From Cronobacter malonaticus LMG 23826 (lineage in GTDB: Bacteria > Pseudomonadota > Gammaproteobacteria > Enterobacterales > Enterobacteriaceae): DNA of 64,000 nucleotides. The notes under the pieces were generated by a model that worked only from the letters and a program-made list of their open reading frames with translations, did no database searches and had not been told where the DNA came from. The stretch is taken from the NCBI RefSeq assembly GCF_001277215.2, contig NZ_CP013940.1, positions 3,410,001-3,474,000 on the forward strand, written 5' to 3'. This document shows positions 52,887-62,555 of this stretch, one piece after another (position 1 is the stretch's first letter; every line of letters begins with the position of its first letter). The position numbers and the translations under genes were made by a program.

Positions 52887-54026
52887 TTAACGGGTCAAAT
52901 CATCAAAGAACTTTTTCACGCCATCGAAGAAGCTTTTAGAGCGCGGGCTGTTTTTCTCACCGGTAGGGCCGCCGAAACTTTCCTGCAGCTCCTGCAGCAG
53001 CGCTTTCTGACGATCGTTGAGGCCCACTGGCGTTTCCACCACGACACGGCACAGTAAATCACCCTGCGCGCCGCCACGAACCGATTTCACGCCTTTACCG
53101 CGCATGCGGAACAGCTTACCGGTCTGGGTTTCGCTCGGCACTTTCAGCATTACGCGGCCGTCCAGCGTCGGTACTTCAATCTCACCGCCGAGCGCCGCCA
53201 TCGCAAAGTTGATTGGCACCTCGCAGTAGAGATTATTGCCTTCGCGCTCGAAGATCGGGTGCTGTTTCACCTGCACCTGAACGTACAGATCGCCTGCCGG
53301 CGCGCCCTGCTCGCCCGCTTCTCCTTCGCCAGCCAGACGGATGCGGTCGCCGGTATCCACGCCCGCCGGGATTTTCACCGACAGCGTTTTGGTTTTCTCA
53401 ATACGGCCATGACCGTGGCAGTTATTGCACGGATCTTTAATCAGCGTACCGCGGCCCTGACAGTGTGGACAGGTCTGCTGTACGGCGAAAAAGCCCTGGC
53501 GCATCTGTACCTGGCCTGCGCCATGACAGGTCGGACAGGTCTGCGGCTGGCTGCCCGGTTTGGCACCGTTACCGTGGCAGACTTCACACTCTTCCAGCGT
53601 CGGGATACGAATTTCTTTCGTCACGCCCCGAACCGCTTCTTCAAGCGTCAGCTCCATGTTGTAGCGTAAATCCGCGCCGCGGGAGGCGCGACGGCCGCGT
53701 CCGCCGCCAAAGATATCGCCGAAGACATCGCCAAAAATATCGCTGAAGTCTGCGCCATTACCAAAACCGCCGCCGAAACCGCCGCCGCCCATACCGCCCT
53801 GTTCAAAGGCCGCGTGGCCGTACTGATCGTAGGCGGCACGCTTCTGCGCATCGGTGAGGATTTCGTAAGCTTCTTTAATCTCTTTGAATTTGGCTTCGGC
53901 CTCTTTATCACCCTGGTTACGGTCCGGGTGAAATTTCATGGCCAGGCGCTTATACGCCTTTTTTATTTCACGTTCGTCCGCCGTTTTCGGGACGCCTAAA
54001 ATTTCGTAATAGTCTTTCTTCGCCAT
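52887..54026 (-). CDS. dnaJ: Chaperone protein DnaJ
   Basis: Type I Hsp40 that delivers unfolded clients to DnaK and stimulates its ATPase. The 379-residue product has an N-terminal J domain with HPD ([10 protein letters not shown]), a Gly/Phe-rich segment ([15 protein letters not shown]), four CxxCxGxG zinc repeats ([32 protein letters not shown]) and the C-terminal substrate-binding region. It is downstream of dnaK, separated by 84 bases with a strong hairpin. Confidence 0.98.
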   Translation of the reverse strand: MAKKDYYEILGVPKTADEREIKKAYKRLAMKFHPDRNQGDKEAEAKFKEIKEAYEILTDAQKRAAYDQYGHAAFEQGGMGGGGFGGGFGNGADFSDIFGDVFGDIFGGGRGRRASRGADLRYNMELTLEEAVRGVTKEIRIPTLEECEVCHGNGAKPGSQPQTCPTCHGAGQVQMRQGFFAVQQTCPHCQGRGTLIKDPCNNCHGHGRIEKTKTLSVKIPAGVDTGDRIRLAGEGEAGEQGAPAGDLYVQVQVKQHPIFEREGNNLYCEVPINFAMAALGGEIEVPTLDGRVMLKVPSETQTGKLFRMRGKGVKSVRGGAQGDLLCRVVVETPVGLNDRQKALLQELQESFGGPTGEKNSPRSKSFFDGVKKFFDDLTR

Positions 54027-54050
54027 GTTTTATCTGCCCCTGACATGCGT

Positions 54051-54082
54051 GCACGGGCGTGGAGAAACTCCTACGCCCGTGC
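54051..54082 (-). promoter_or_regulatory. Intercistronic hairpin between dnaK and dnaJ
   Basis: GCACGGGCGT pairs with ACGCCCGTGC, extended inward by GGAG/CTCC with one bulge. It lacks a T-tract, so it is better explained as an attenuator or RNA-stabilising element setting the DnaK:DnaJ ratio than as a full terminator. Confidence 0.65.
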
Positions 54083-54110
54083 CAGTGTTATCTACCCTGC
54101 ATCAGGGCGA

Positions 54111-56027
54111 TTATTTTTTGTCTTTAACTTCTTCGAACTCAGCGTCAACGACGTCGTCATCTTTCGCATTGTTCGCAGAAGCGTCAGCGGAGCCTGCCTG
54201 CTGCTGAGCATGCTGCTGCTGAGCGATTTCCATCAGCTTCTGGGAAACCTGCGCCAGCGCCTGCATTTTCGCTTCGATATCCGCTTTGTCTTCGCCTTTC
54301 AGGGACGCTTCCAGCGCGCTCAGAGCAGATTCGATAGCGGTTTTGTCATCAGCAGGCAGTTTGTCGCCTGCTTCTTCAACCTGCTTACGGGTGCTGTGCA
54401 CCAGGTGATCCGCCTGGTTACGGGTCTGCACCAGCTCTTCGAACTTACGGTCAGCTTCGGCGTTCGCTTCTGCTTCACGCACCATTTTCTGGATTTCTTC
54501 TTCATTCAGACCAGAAGAAGCCTTGATGGTGATTTTCTGTTCTTTACCGCTGTTTTTGTCTTTCGCAGACACGTGCAGAATACCGTCGGCGTCGATGTCG
54601 AAGGTGACTTCGATTTGCGGCATACCGCGCGGCGCCGGGTTAATGCCATCCAGGTTGAACTGACCCAGAGACTTGTTATCCGCAGCGCGTTTACGCTCAC
54701 CCTGCAGCACATGGATGGTCACGGCAGACTGGTTGTCTTCTGCGGTGGAGAACACCTGGCTGTGCTTGGTCGGGATCGTGGTGTTTTTGGTGATGAGCGG
54801 GGTCATCACGCCACCCATGGTTTCGATACCCAGAGACAGCGGGGTTACGTCCAGCAGCAGTACGTCTTTCACGTCGCCGGTCAGTACGCCGCCCTGAACC
54901 GCTGCGCCGATAGCCACAGCTTCGTCCGGGTTAACGTCTTTACGCGGCTCTTTACCGAAGAACTCAGCCACTTTCTTCTGAACCATCGGCATACGGGTCT
55001 GACCGCCGACCAGGATAACGTCGTTGATGTCAGAAACCGACAGGCCAGCATCCTGCAGTGCGACTTTCAGCGGCTCGATAGAACGGTTTACCAGGTCTTC
55101 CACCAGGCTTTCCAGTTTCGCGCGAGTCACTTTGATGTTCATGTGTTTCGGACCGGTCGCATCTGCGGTGATGTACGGCAGGTTCACGTCGGTCTGCTGC
55201 GCAGAGGAAAGCTCGATTTTCGCTTTTTCTGCGGCTTCTTTCAGACGCTGCATCGCCAGCGGGTCGTTACGCAGGTCGATACCCTGATCTTTCTTGAACT
55301 CTTCTACCAGATAGTTGATCAGGCGGCTGTCGAAGTCTTCACCACCCAGGTGGGTGTCACCGTTGGTCGCCAGAACTTCGAAGGTTTTTTCGCCGTCAAC
55401 TTCATCGATTTCGATGATAGAGATATCGAACGTACCACCACCCAGGTCATAGACCGCGATGGTGCGGTTGCCGGTTTCTTTATCAAGACCGTAAGCCAGC
55501 GCAGCGGCGGTCGGTTCGTTGATGATACGTTTTACTTCCAGACCCGCGATACGGCCGGCGTCTTTGGTCGCCTGACGCTGCGCGTCGTTGAAGTAAGCCG
55601 GAACGGTAATGACCGCTTCAGTCACCGGCTCGCCCAGGTAATCCTCGGCGGTTTTCTTCATTTTTTTCAGCACTTCCGCAGAGATCTGCGGCGGCGCCAT
55701 TTTCTGGCCTTTCACATCCAGCCAGGCATCGCCGTTGTCAGCGGAAATGATTTTGTACGGCATGATAGACACGTCGCGCTGGACTTCTTCGTCCTGGAAG
55801 CGGCGGCCGATCAGGCGTTTAATCGCAAACAGGGTGTTCTGCGGGTTAGTCACTGCCTGACGTTTAGCCGGCTGACCTACCAGAGTTTCACCATCCTGAG
55901 TGTATGCAATGATTGAAGGCGTGGTGCGATCGCCTTCCGCATTTTCCAGCACGCGAGCCTGAGTGCCATCCATAATCGCTACACAAGAGTTGGTTGTACC
56001 CAGGTCAATACCAATAATTTTACCCAT
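54111..56027 (-). CDS. dnaK: Chaperone protein DnaK (Hsp70)
   Basis: Main Hsp70, which binds exposed hydrophobic peptides in an ATP-dependent cycle with DnaJ and GrpE and also restrains sigma-32. The 638-residue product begins [20 protein letters not shown], with the phosphate-binding motif [18 protein letters not shown], the linker [14 protein letters not shown] and a disordered Ala/Gln-rich tail ending EEVKDKK. Codon use is that of a highly expressed gene. Two sigma-32-type promoters stand upstream. Confidence 0.98.
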   Translation of the reverse strand: MGKIIGIDLGTTNSCVAIMDGTQARVLENAEGDRTTPSIIAYTQDGETLVGQPAKRQAVTNPQNTLFAIKRLIGRRFQDEEVQRDVSIMPYKIISADNGDAWLDVKGQKMAPPQISAEVLKKMKKTAEDYLGEPVTEAVITVPAYFNDAQRQATKDAGRIAGLEVKRIINEPTAAALAYGLDKETGNRTIAVYDLGGGTFDISIIEIDEVDGEKTFEVLATNGDTHLGGEDFDSRLINYLVEEFKKDQGIDLRNDPLAMQRLKEAAEKAKIELSSAQQTDVNLPYITADATGPKHMNIKVTRAKLESLVEDLVNRSIEPLKVALQDAGLSVSDINDVILVGGQTRMPMVQKKVAEFFGKEPRKDVNPDEAVAIGAAVQGGVLTGDVKDVLLLDVTPLSLGIETMGGVMTPLITKNTTIPTKHSQVFSTAEDNQSAVTIHVLQGERKRAADNKSLGQFNLDGINPAPRGMPQIEVTFDIDADGILHVSAKDKNSGKEQKITIKASSGLNEEEIQKMVREAEANAEADRKFEELVQTRNQADHLVHSTRKQVEEAGDKLPADDKTAIESALSALEASLKGEDKADIEAKMQALAQVSQKLMEIAQQQHAQQQAGSADASANNAKDDDVVDAEFEEVKDKK

Positions 56028-56071
56028 CTAAACGTCTCCACTAAAAAATCGTCATCATGTGGTATGAACCT

Positions 56072-56102
56072 GTTATGCGGGCTAACGGTGGGGATTCAAC
56101 CG
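56072..56102 (-). promoter_or_regulatory. Second heat-shock promoter of dnaK (P2-like)
   Basis: On the minus strand GGTTGAATC and CCCGCATAA are spaced like the sigma-32 -35 and -10 boxes, and they align with the position of E. coli dnaK P2. The match to consensus is weaker than for P1. Confidence 0.55.
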
Positions 56103-56146
56103 TCCACCGCCCTTTTTTTTCAGGCTCATCCTTTGCGGTTGACTAC

Positions 56147-56178
56147 AAGATGGGGTCGGCTTGTCCGCCATCAAGGGG
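56147..56178 (-). promoter_or_regulatory. Main sigma-32 promoter of dnaKJ (P1)
   Basis: On the minus strand CCCCTTGATG and CCCCATCTT match the sigma-32 consensus (CTTGAA, then CCCCATNT) and are separated by 13 to 14 bases, almost as in E. coli P1. Confidence 0.85.
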
Positions 56179-56319
56179 CAATACGCAAAATTTTTTTATT
56201 TTCTCCCCTCCGGGATCATAGACGGCGCGAAACGGCCTGATTATGATGCCGCGCCCCGCCACGGAAGATAACGTACGGGGCGTTACTTTTTGCAAATTTT
56301 CTTATTCTTTTGAGGGTTT

Positions 56320-56886
56320 ATGGGCAACATTAAGTTGGCTAATCCGGCCCCCCTGGGGTTAATGGGCTTTGGTATGACTACCATTCTGCTCAATCTGCAC
56401 AACATCGGGATGTTCCCGCTGGACGGCATTATTCTGGCGATGGGGATTTTCTATGGCGGTATCGCGCAAATTTTTGCCGGTCTGCTGGAATATAAAAAAG
56501 GCAATACCTTCGGCTTAACGGCGTTTACGTCCTATGGTTCGTTCTGGCTGACGCTGGTCGCTATTCTGCTGCTGCCGAAAATGGGCCTGGCGGACGCGGC
56601 CAACGGGCATTTCCTCGGCGTTTACTTAGGCATCTGGGGCGTGTTCACGCTCTTTATGTTCTTTGGCACGCTGGGTAGCGCCCGCATGCTGCAGTTTGTG
56701 TTCCTGAGCCTGACGGTGCTGTTTGCGCTGCTGGCAATCGGTCATCTGCTGGATAACGAAAGCATCGTACATATCGCAGGCTGGATTGGCCTGGTGTGCG
56801 GCGCCAGCGCTATCTGGCTGGCGATGGGCGAAGTGCTGAACGAACAGTATGGCCGTACCGTACTGCCGATCGGCGAGAAACGCTGA
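56320..56886 (+). CDS. satP: Acetate/succinate transporter SatP (YaaH)
   Basis: Six-helix inner-membrane proton symporter of acetate and succinate, GPR1/FUN34/YaaH family. The 188-residue product has the signature [14 protein letters not shown] near the N-terminus and [16 protein letters not shown] in the middle. GAGGG stands just before the ATG. It is divergent from dnaK across 292 bases and convergent with the MHS transporter gene. Confidence 0.95.
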   Translation: MGNIKLANPAPLGLMGFGMTTILLNLHNIGMFPLDGIILAMGIFYGGIAQIFAGLLEYKKGNTFGLTAFTSYGSFWLTLVAILLLPKMGLADAANGHFLGVYLGIWGVFTLFMFFGTLGSARMLQFVFLSLTVLFALLAIGHLLDNESIVHIAGWIGLVCGASAIWLAMGEVLNEQYGRTVLPIGEKR

Positions 56887-56892
56887 TTTATC

Positions 56893-56926
56893 CGACGTCG
56901 TGCCTGCGGGCACGACGTCGCTTCTT
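56893..56926. terminator. Terminator between satP and the MHS transporter gene
   Basis: CGACGTCGTGCC pairs perfectly with GGCACGACGTCG across TGCG, followed by CTTCTTTATT. The twelve-base stem is unusually long and perfect. Confidence 0.82.
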
Positions 56927-56943
56927 TATTATTCCTGCCTGAA

Positions 56944-58245
56944 CTAAGGCTGCGCCGCTACCGCGCTCCGGCCTTCAACCTGCCGCTTTCGGCCAAGCCA
57001 CACGCCTAGCCCAAGCCCCATGACGGAAAGCGCCAGCACATACCACGCGGGTGCCATCGGCGAGACGCCCATCAGCATTGTCACCGCGACAGGCGTTAGC
57101 CCACCAAAAATGGCATATGCCACGTTGTAGGAGAATGAAATGCCGGTAAAGCGCACTTCGGCCGGGAACGCGCGCACCATCACGAACGGGACGGCCCCCA
57201 CCACGCCGACGCACAGCCCCACCAGCCCGTAGAGAAGAAAAAGCTGCTCAGGGTGCGGGCCGGAAAGGTGATAAAACGCCCAGCTGGTGGCCGCCAGCAG
57301 CACGCTGCCGACAATAAACGTCCGGCTTGCGCCGAAGCGGTCTGCGGCAAGCCCGGCCAGCAGGCAACCGACGCAGAGCATCATCGTCGCGATGCTATTA
57401 GCCTGTAACGTTACCGCGGGCGCAAAGCCGTACTGTTTTTGCAGCCACACCGGCGACATCAGGATCACAACCACAATCCCCGCCGAGAGCAGCCAGGTCA
57501 GCAGCATTGAAATCACCACCGCCTGACGATGCTTCACCACCACGGCTTTCACCGGCAGCTCCTGCGCCAGCGCCTTGCGCTGCTGCATCTCAAGGAAAAT
57601 CGGCGTCTCCTGGAGCCAGCGGCGCAGATACATCGCCACCAGCCCAAACGCGCCGCCGAGCAGGAAAGGAATACGCCAGCCGCCGTCATGAATGGCCTGC
57701 TGCGTCATGCTGGTGTTGATAATCGTGGCGACGACGGAGCCGAGCAGAATGCCCACAGTCAGCCCCGCCGTCAGCGTGCCACAGGCGATGCCAATGCGTT
57801 TTTCCGGCACATGTTCCGCCACAAACACCCACGCGCCGGGCACCTCGCCGCCAATCGCCGCGCCCTGTAAAATACGCATCAGCAGCAGCAACACCGGTGC
57901 GGCGATACCCATCGCGGCGTAATCCGGCAGCAAGCCTATCAGCAGCGTCGGCACAGCCATAAGCAGGATGCTCAGGGTAAACATCTTTTTGCGCCCGACC
58001 AGATCGCCAAAGTGGGCCATGATAATGCCGCCAAGCGGCCGCGCCAGATAGCCCGCGGCGAAGATCCCAAACGTCTGCACCTGGCGAAGCCATTCCGGGA
58101 TATCCGGCGGGAAAAAAAGCTCCCCTACCACCGCCGCGAAAAAGACGAAGATAATGAAATCGTAGAATTCCAGCGCGCCGCCAAGGGCCGCCAGCGTCAG
58201 GGTTTTATAATCCTGACGATTGAGAGGGCGTGTTTGCTGTTCCAT
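56944..58245 (-). CDS. MHS-family (metabolite:H+ symporter) MFS transporter
   Basis: A 433-residue, 12-helix major facilitator. The loop AHFGDLVGRKKMFTLSIL carries the GxxxDxxGRK motif between helices 2 and 3, and ALGGALEFYDFIIFVFFAAV at the N-terminus is typical of the MHS subfamily (ProP, ShiA, citrate and dicarboxylate symporters). The substrate cannot be told from sequence. It occupies the place where E. coli has yaaW-yaaI, next to the acetate/succinate transporter satP and convergent with it, so a carboxylate substrate is a reasonable guess. Confidence 0.88.
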   Translation of the reverse strand: MEQQTRPLNRQDYKTLTLAALGGALEFYDFIIFVFFAAVVGELFFPPDIPEWLRQVQTFGIFAAGYLARPLGGIIMAHFGDLVGRKKMFTLSILLMAVPTLLIGLLPDYAAMGIAAPVLLLLMRILQGAAIGGEVPGAWVFVAEHVPEKRIGIACGTLTAGLTVGILLGSVVATIINTSMTQQAIHDGGWRIPFLLGGAFGLVAMYLRRWLQETPIFLEMQQRKALAQELPVKAVVVKHRQAVVISMLLTWLLSAGIVVVILMSPVWLQKQYGFAPAVTLQANSIATMMLCVGCLLAGLAADRFGASRTFIVGSVLLAATSWAFYHLSGPHPEQLFLLYGLVGLCVGVVGAVPFVMVRAFPAEVRFTGISFSYNVAYAIFGGLTPVAVTMLMGVSPMAPAWYVLALSVMGLGLGVWLGRKRQVEGRSAVAAQP

Positions 58246-58372
58246 AACGAACCGTTTGTAAAGAGGTGGGCGTGAATTAGCTTACTGCAAAAACGTAAAC
58301 TAAAAGTGACTATATCGTTAAATCACGAACACGCCACGCTCAACGGGCCTTTATGCCAGGAACAACAAATAA

Positions 58373-58960
58373 TCAGTTTTTTACGTCGCGAATTGCGCTT
58401 TTGGGGCGAAATGCCGCTACCACGTTGGCGTTAGTCTCAACGTAAGGGCCATCCAGCAGCTGGATGCAGTACGGCACGCTGGCAAATATTCCTGCCACTT
58501 TGACCTTGCCCTGCTCATCTTTCAGCCCTTCGAGCGTCTCCTGAATGGATTTTGGCTGGCCGGGAAGATTAAGGATCAGCGCCTGCTTGCGGATGACGCC
58601 CACCTGGCGCGACAGAATCGCCGTCGGCACAAAGTTCAGGCTTATCTGGCGCATCTGCTCGCCGAAGCCCGGCATTTCACGGTCGGCGATAGCGAGCGTA
58701 GCGTCCGGCGTCACATCGCGACGCGCGGGGCCGGTGCCGCCAGTGGTCAGCACCAGGTGGCAGCCCATTTCATCCACCAGTTCGCAGAGCGTCTGTTCAA
58801 TCAGCGGCTGCTCGTCAGGCACCAGACGTGTCTCCAGCACAAACGGGGTCGTCAGCGCCAGCGTAAGCCACGCCTCGAGCGCCGGGATGCCTTTATCCTG
58901 ATAAACACCGCTGGAAGCGCGGTCAGAAACTGAAACTAAGCCTATGCGTAACGTATCCAT
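58373..58960 (-). CDS. mog: Molybdopterin adenylyltransferase Mog
   Basis: Adenylylates molybdopterin before molybdenum insertion by MoeA. The 195-residue product from ATG 58960 begins MDTLRIGLVSVSDRASSGVY, with LVLTTGGTGPARRDVTPDAT as the conserved MoCF motif and NLPGQPKSIQETL near the end. A frame to 59035 adds 25 residues of unsupported leader. It lies downstream of talB on the same strand, separated by a hairpin. Confidence 0.96.
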   Translation of the reverse strand: MDTLRIGLVSVSDRASSGVYQDKGIPALEAWLTLALTTPFVLETRLVPDEQPLIEQTLCELVDEMGCHLVLTTGGTGPARRDVTPDATLAIADREMPGFGEQMRQISLNFVPTAILSRQVGVIRKQALILNLPGQPKSIQETLEGLKDEQGKVKVAGIFASVPYCIQLLDGPYVETNANVVAAFRPKSAIRDVKN

Positions 58961-59039
58961 ATCATTTCCGAAAATCAGTGCAGTTTTGCGAAATGATACA
59001 CGCCAGCGCGGTTTGCAGACAGGGAGGGAGTGCAAGAAA

Positions 59040-59062
59040 CGTGGCCGGCGGAACCGGCCACG
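59040..59062 (-). terminator. talB terminator hairpin
   Basis: CGTGGCCGG pairs with CCGGCCACG across CGGAA. On the minus strand TTTCTT follows, giving a moderate intrinsic terminator. Confidence 0.65.
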
Positions 59063-59068
59063 GAAGGA

Positions 59069-60022
59069 TTACAGCAGTTCTTCGACCATTTTTTCCAGTT
59101 TTTCCTGGTCAATGGCGAACTTGCGGATACCGTCCGCCAGTTTGTCCACCGCCATCGGATCCTGGTTGTGCTCCCAGAAGAACTGGGATTCGGTCAGACG
59201 CGCCGGGCGCGCTTTCACTTCGCCGTTGAAAGCCAGTTTGCGCTCAACCGCACCTTCGCTTTCCGCCAGCTCTTTCAGGAGCGCAGGCGCGATGGTCAGA
59301 CGGTCGCAGCCCGCCAGCTCAAGGATTTCACCGACGTTACGGAAGCTTGCGCCCATCACCACGGTTTCATAGCCGTGCTGTTTGTAGTACTGGTAGATTT
59401 CCGTCACAGACACCACGCCCGGATCTTCCTGCGGCGCGTACTCTTTCTTGTCGGTGTTGGCTTTGTACCAGTCGAGGATACGGCCCACGAACGGAGAGAT
59501 CAGATACACGCCCGCTTCTGCGCACGCACGCGCCTGCGCGAAGGAGAACAGCAGGGTCAGGTTACAGTTAATGCCTTCTTTTTCCAGCTGTTCCGCCGCG
59601 CGGATACCCTGCCACGTGGAAGCCAGTTTGATCAGGATGCGATCGTTGCTGATGCCGGCGTCGTTGTAGAGTTTAATCAGGCGCTTGGCTTTGGCGATGC
59701 TGCCTTCGGTGTCATAGGACAGACGCGCGTCCACTTCGGTAGAGATACGGCCAGGGATAAGCTTCAGGATTTCCAGACCGATATTCACTGCCAGTTTGTC
59801 GGTGGCGTCCACGACCTGCTGCGCGCGGTCGCTGCTCTGGCTTTTCGCCCAGGTCACCGCGTCGTCAATCAGTTTACGGTATTCAGGGATCTGTGCGGCG
59901 TTGAGGATCAGAGAAGGGTTAGTCGTGGCATCCTGCGGCTGGTACAGCTTCATCGCCGCGATATCTCCAGTGTCAGCAACCACGGTTGTGAACTGACGAA
60001 GGGAGGTCAATTTATCCGTCAT
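59069..60022 (-). CDS. talB: Transaldolase B
   Basis: Transfers dihydroxyacetone units in the non-oxidative pentose phosphate pathway. The 317-residue product equals the E. coli enzyme in length, with the Schiff-base Lys132 in [11 protein letters not shown] and the N-terminal [16 protein letters not shown] block. Codon use is that of a well expressed gene. It follows the arabinose genes in metabolism (xylulose 5-phosphate use) but not in transcription. Confidence 0.97.
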   Translation of the reverse strand: MTDKLTSLRQFTTVVADTGDIAAMKLYQPQDATTNPSLILNAAQIPEYRKLIDDAVTWAKSQSSDRAQQVVDATDKLAVNIGLEILKLIPGRISTEVDARLSYDTEGSIAKAKRLIKLYNDAGISNDRILIKLASTWQGIRAAEQLEKEGINCNLTLLFSFAQARACAEAGVYLISPFVGRILDWYKANTDKKEYAPQEDPGVVSVTEIYQYYKQHGYETVVMGASFRNVGEILELAGCDRLTIAPALLKELAESEGAVERKLAFNGEVKARPARLTESQFFWEHNQDPMAVDKLADGIRKFAIDQEKLEKMVEELL

Positions 60023-60227
60023 GATAGTGTTTCTCTTTTGAACTACGTGTCAGGGAATGTAATCGGTCTGCGGTGATGATATCACGAGACTTTTCGAGCG
60101 CAACCGGGGCAATCGCGTCGTTGGCATGTGATAAACTGCTTTTATTTCAGGCTCTGCGCTTTCATGGAAGGCATGTCGGCATCCCCGCCGCAGGCGATAA
60201 GCCAGAGCTACGCTGCGAGGAACAGGC

Positions 60228-61652
60228 ATGTCGGATTTTCTGTTATTTATCAGCGAAATATTATGGGAATCAGCGATGCTGTACCTGCTCGCGGGCGCGG
60301 GTCTCTGGTTCTCCTGGCGCACGCGGTACATTCAGTTTCGTTATTTGCGTTATTTCCCGCGCGCGTTAAGCCGCAGCCTGCGCCCTTCCGGCAGCGGGCT
60401 GACGGCGTTTGAGGCGCTCTGCACCAGCATCGCCGCGCGCGTCGGCAGCGGCAATATCGCGGGCGTCGCGTTCGCCATTATCAGCGGCGGGCCGGGCGCG
60501 GTATTCTGGATGTGGGTCGCAGGCCTTATCGGCATGGCGACGTCTTTTGCCGAAAGCTCACTGGGACAGCTTTATAAAGGGCGCGACAGAGACGGTTATT
60601 TCCGCGGCGGCCCGGCCTGGTATATGGAGCGGGGGCTTGGTATGCGCTGGATGGGCGTGCTCTTTTCCCTGTTTTTAATCTTCACTTTCGGACTTCTCTT
60701 TAACGCCGCTCAGGCAGGCGCGCTCTCAAAAGCGCTCAGCAACGCGCTTACCCTTCCGGTTATTGCCAGCAGCGGAGTGCTGGCATTGTGTCTGCTGCCG
60801 ATGCTGGTGCTCAGCTTTAACCGCGTGGCGCGCCTGATGCGTTTTGCCGTACCGCCGATTGCAGGCATCTGGATTATCACGGCACTGGTGGTGATGGTGA
60901 TGCACATCACCGCGCTGCCCGAAATTCTTTGGATGATTGTTCGTAGCGCGTTTGGCTGGCATGAAGCCGCCGCCGGTGCCACCGGCTGGACAATAAGCCA
61001 GGCGCTGACCAGCGGTTTTCAGCGCGGCATGTTCTCCAACGAAGCGGGCATGGGCGCGTCGCCTAATGCGGCGGCGGCCGCCAACTCATGGCCGCCCCAC
61101 CCCGCCGCGCAGGGCATCGTGCAGATGATCGGCGTGTTTATCGACACGCTGGTTATCTGTTCGTCCACCGCGTTTATCGTGCTGCTGGCGAACCCTTCTC
61201 CGGCGGCGACCGACGGGCTGAAGCTCGCGCGCGAATCGCTGGGGCTGCTCGCAGGCCCCTGGGCGAAAGATCTGGTGGCGGGTGTGATTGTGCTGTTCGC
61301 GTTTATCTCCATCGTCGCCAATTACGCCTACGCCGAAAACAACCTGGTGTTTTTGCGCCGCTATACGCCGCCATACCGCTGGCTGCTGCGCGCGGCGGTA
61401 ATCGCGATGGTGTTCGCCGGGCCGTTTCTGAACCTGCCGCTGCTGCGCCAGGTCGCCGAAGTGGCGATGGCGTTAATGGCGGTCATGAATCTCACCGCCA
61501 TTCTGCTACTCTCACCGGTGGTAAAGTGTATTGCCGATGACTACCTGCGCCAGCGCAAACTGGGGCTGAAGCCGGTGTTCAACTCTGACCGCTACCCGGA
61601 GATAGCGCGTCAGGTGGAGCCGGAAGTCTGGCGCAGCGCGCCGCTGGAGTAA
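60228..61652 (+). CDS. alsT: AGCS-family sodium:alanine symporter (YaaJ/AlsT)
   Basis: Predicted sodium-coupled importer of alanine or glycine, 474 residues, with 10-12 transmembrane helices. Family blocks include SIAARVGSGNIAGVAFAI, GGPAWYMERGL and FSNEAGMGASPNAAAAANS. The start gives MSDFLLFISEILWESAMLYL, similar to E. coli YaaJ. GAGGAACAGGC precedes the ATG. It is divergent from talB and upstream of yaaA, as in E. coli. Confidence 0.93.
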   Translation: MSDFLLFISEILWESAMLYLLAGAGLWFSWRTRYIQFRYLRYFPRALSRSLRPSGSGLTAFEALCTSIAARVGSGNIAGVAFAIISGGPGAVFWMWVAGLIGMATSFAESSLGQLYKGRDRDGYFRGGPAWYMERGLGMRWMGVLFSLFLIFTFGLLFNAAQAGALSKALSNALTLPVIASSGVLALCLLPMLVLSFNRVARLMRFAVPPIAGIWIITALVVMVMHITALPEILWMIVRSAFGWHEAAAGATGWTISQALTSGFQRGMFSNEAGMGASPNAAAAANSWPPHPAAQGIVQMIGVFIDTLVICSSTAFIVLLANPSPAATDGLKLARESLGLLAGPWAKDLVAGVIVLFAFISIVANYAYAENNLVFLRRYTPPYRWLLRAAVIAMVFAGPFLNLPLLRQVAEVAMALMAVMNLTAILLLSPVVKCIADDYLRQRKLGLKPVFNSDRYPEIARQVEPEVWRSAPLE

Positions 61653-61730
61653 ACACTTTCAATCGCAGCCATTGGTTCACTTTGCGGCGTTCTTTGGTAG
61701 AGTTTCGGGAAAACCAAGAAAGGAAACGTC

Positions 61731-62504
61731 ATGCTGATTCTTATTTCCCCCGCCAAGACGCTGGATTACCAGAGTCCGCTTGCCACGACACGTTACACGC
61801 AGCCCGAACTGCTCGATCACGCACAACAGTTGATTGATGTGGCTCGCCGCTTAACTGATGAAGAGATAGCCTCTCTCATGAGCATCAGCAGCAAGCTGGC
61901 GTCGCTGAACGCCACCCGCTTTAATGACTGGCAGCCGGATTTCACGCCGGATAACGCCCGTCAGGCGATTCTGGCGTTTAAAGGCGATGTCTACACTGGC
62001 CTGCAGGCGGAAACCTTCAGCGACGCGGATTTCGACTTCGCCCAGCAACACCTGCGGATGCTCTCCGGGCTTTACGGCGTGCTGCGCCCGCTCGATCTGA
62101 TGCAGCCGTACCGTCTGGAGATGGGCACGCGGCTCGCTACCCCAAAAGGCAAAGATCTTTACAGCTTCTGGGGCGAGACGATCACCCAAAAACTCAACGA
62201 GGCGATCGCCGCCCAGGGCGATAACGTGGTGGTGAATCTGGCGTCAGATGAATATTTCAGAGCAGTGAAGCCTGCGAAACTGAACGCGGAAATCATCAAG
62301 CCGGTGTTCCTCGATGAGAAGAACGGCAAGTTTAAAGTCATCAGCTTCTACGCCAAAAAAGCGCGCGGCCTGATGAGCCGTTACATCATTGAACATCGCC
62401 TGACGAAGCCGGAACAGCTTACGGCGTTCGACAGCGAAGGTTACTTCTTTGATGAAGCGTCCTCCGCGGGCAACGAACTGGTGTTTAAGCGCCACGAGCA
62501 ATAA
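61731..62504 (+). CDS. yaaA: Peroxide stress protein YaaA (DUF328)
   Basis: DNA-binding protein of the DUF328 family that, in E. coli, is induced by OxyR and lowers free iron during peroxide stress. The 257-residue product begins [20 protein letters not shown] and includes [20 protein letters not shown] and [11 protein letters not shown], highly conserved in the family. AAAGGAAAC precedes the ATG. No OxyR site was resolved by eye. It is convergent with thrC. Confidence 0.94.
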   Translation: MLILISPAKTLDYQSPLATTRYTQPELLDHAQQLIDVARRLTDEEIASLMSISSKLASLNATRFNDWQPDFTPDNARQAILAFKGDVYTGLQAETFSDADFDFAQQHLRMLSGLYGVLRPLDLMQPYRLEMGTRLATPKGKDLYSFWGETITQKLNEAIAAQGDNVVVNLASDEYFRAVKPAKLNAEIIKPVFLDEKNGKFKVISFYAKKARGLMSRYIIEHRLTKPEQLTAFDSEGYFFDEASSAGNELVFKRHEQ

Positions 62505-62531
62505 AAAAACCGCCTGCGAAACAGGCGGCTT
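62503..62531. terminator. Terminator between yaaA and thrC
   Basis: CCGCCTG pairs with CAGGCGG across CGAAA, with a T run on the plus strand and seven T on the minus strand, so it serves the thr operon end as well as yaaA. Confidence 0.85.
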
Positions 62532-62555
62532 TTCCCTTCATTCAGTCTGCGCCGC

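Noticed and set aside
54045..55916. A 623-codon open frame opposite dnaK
   Set aside because: It mirrors the strong codon bias of dnaK. Such long antisense frames opposite dnaK are well known and have been misannotated as other proteins; there is no ribosome binding site or coherent protein pattern.
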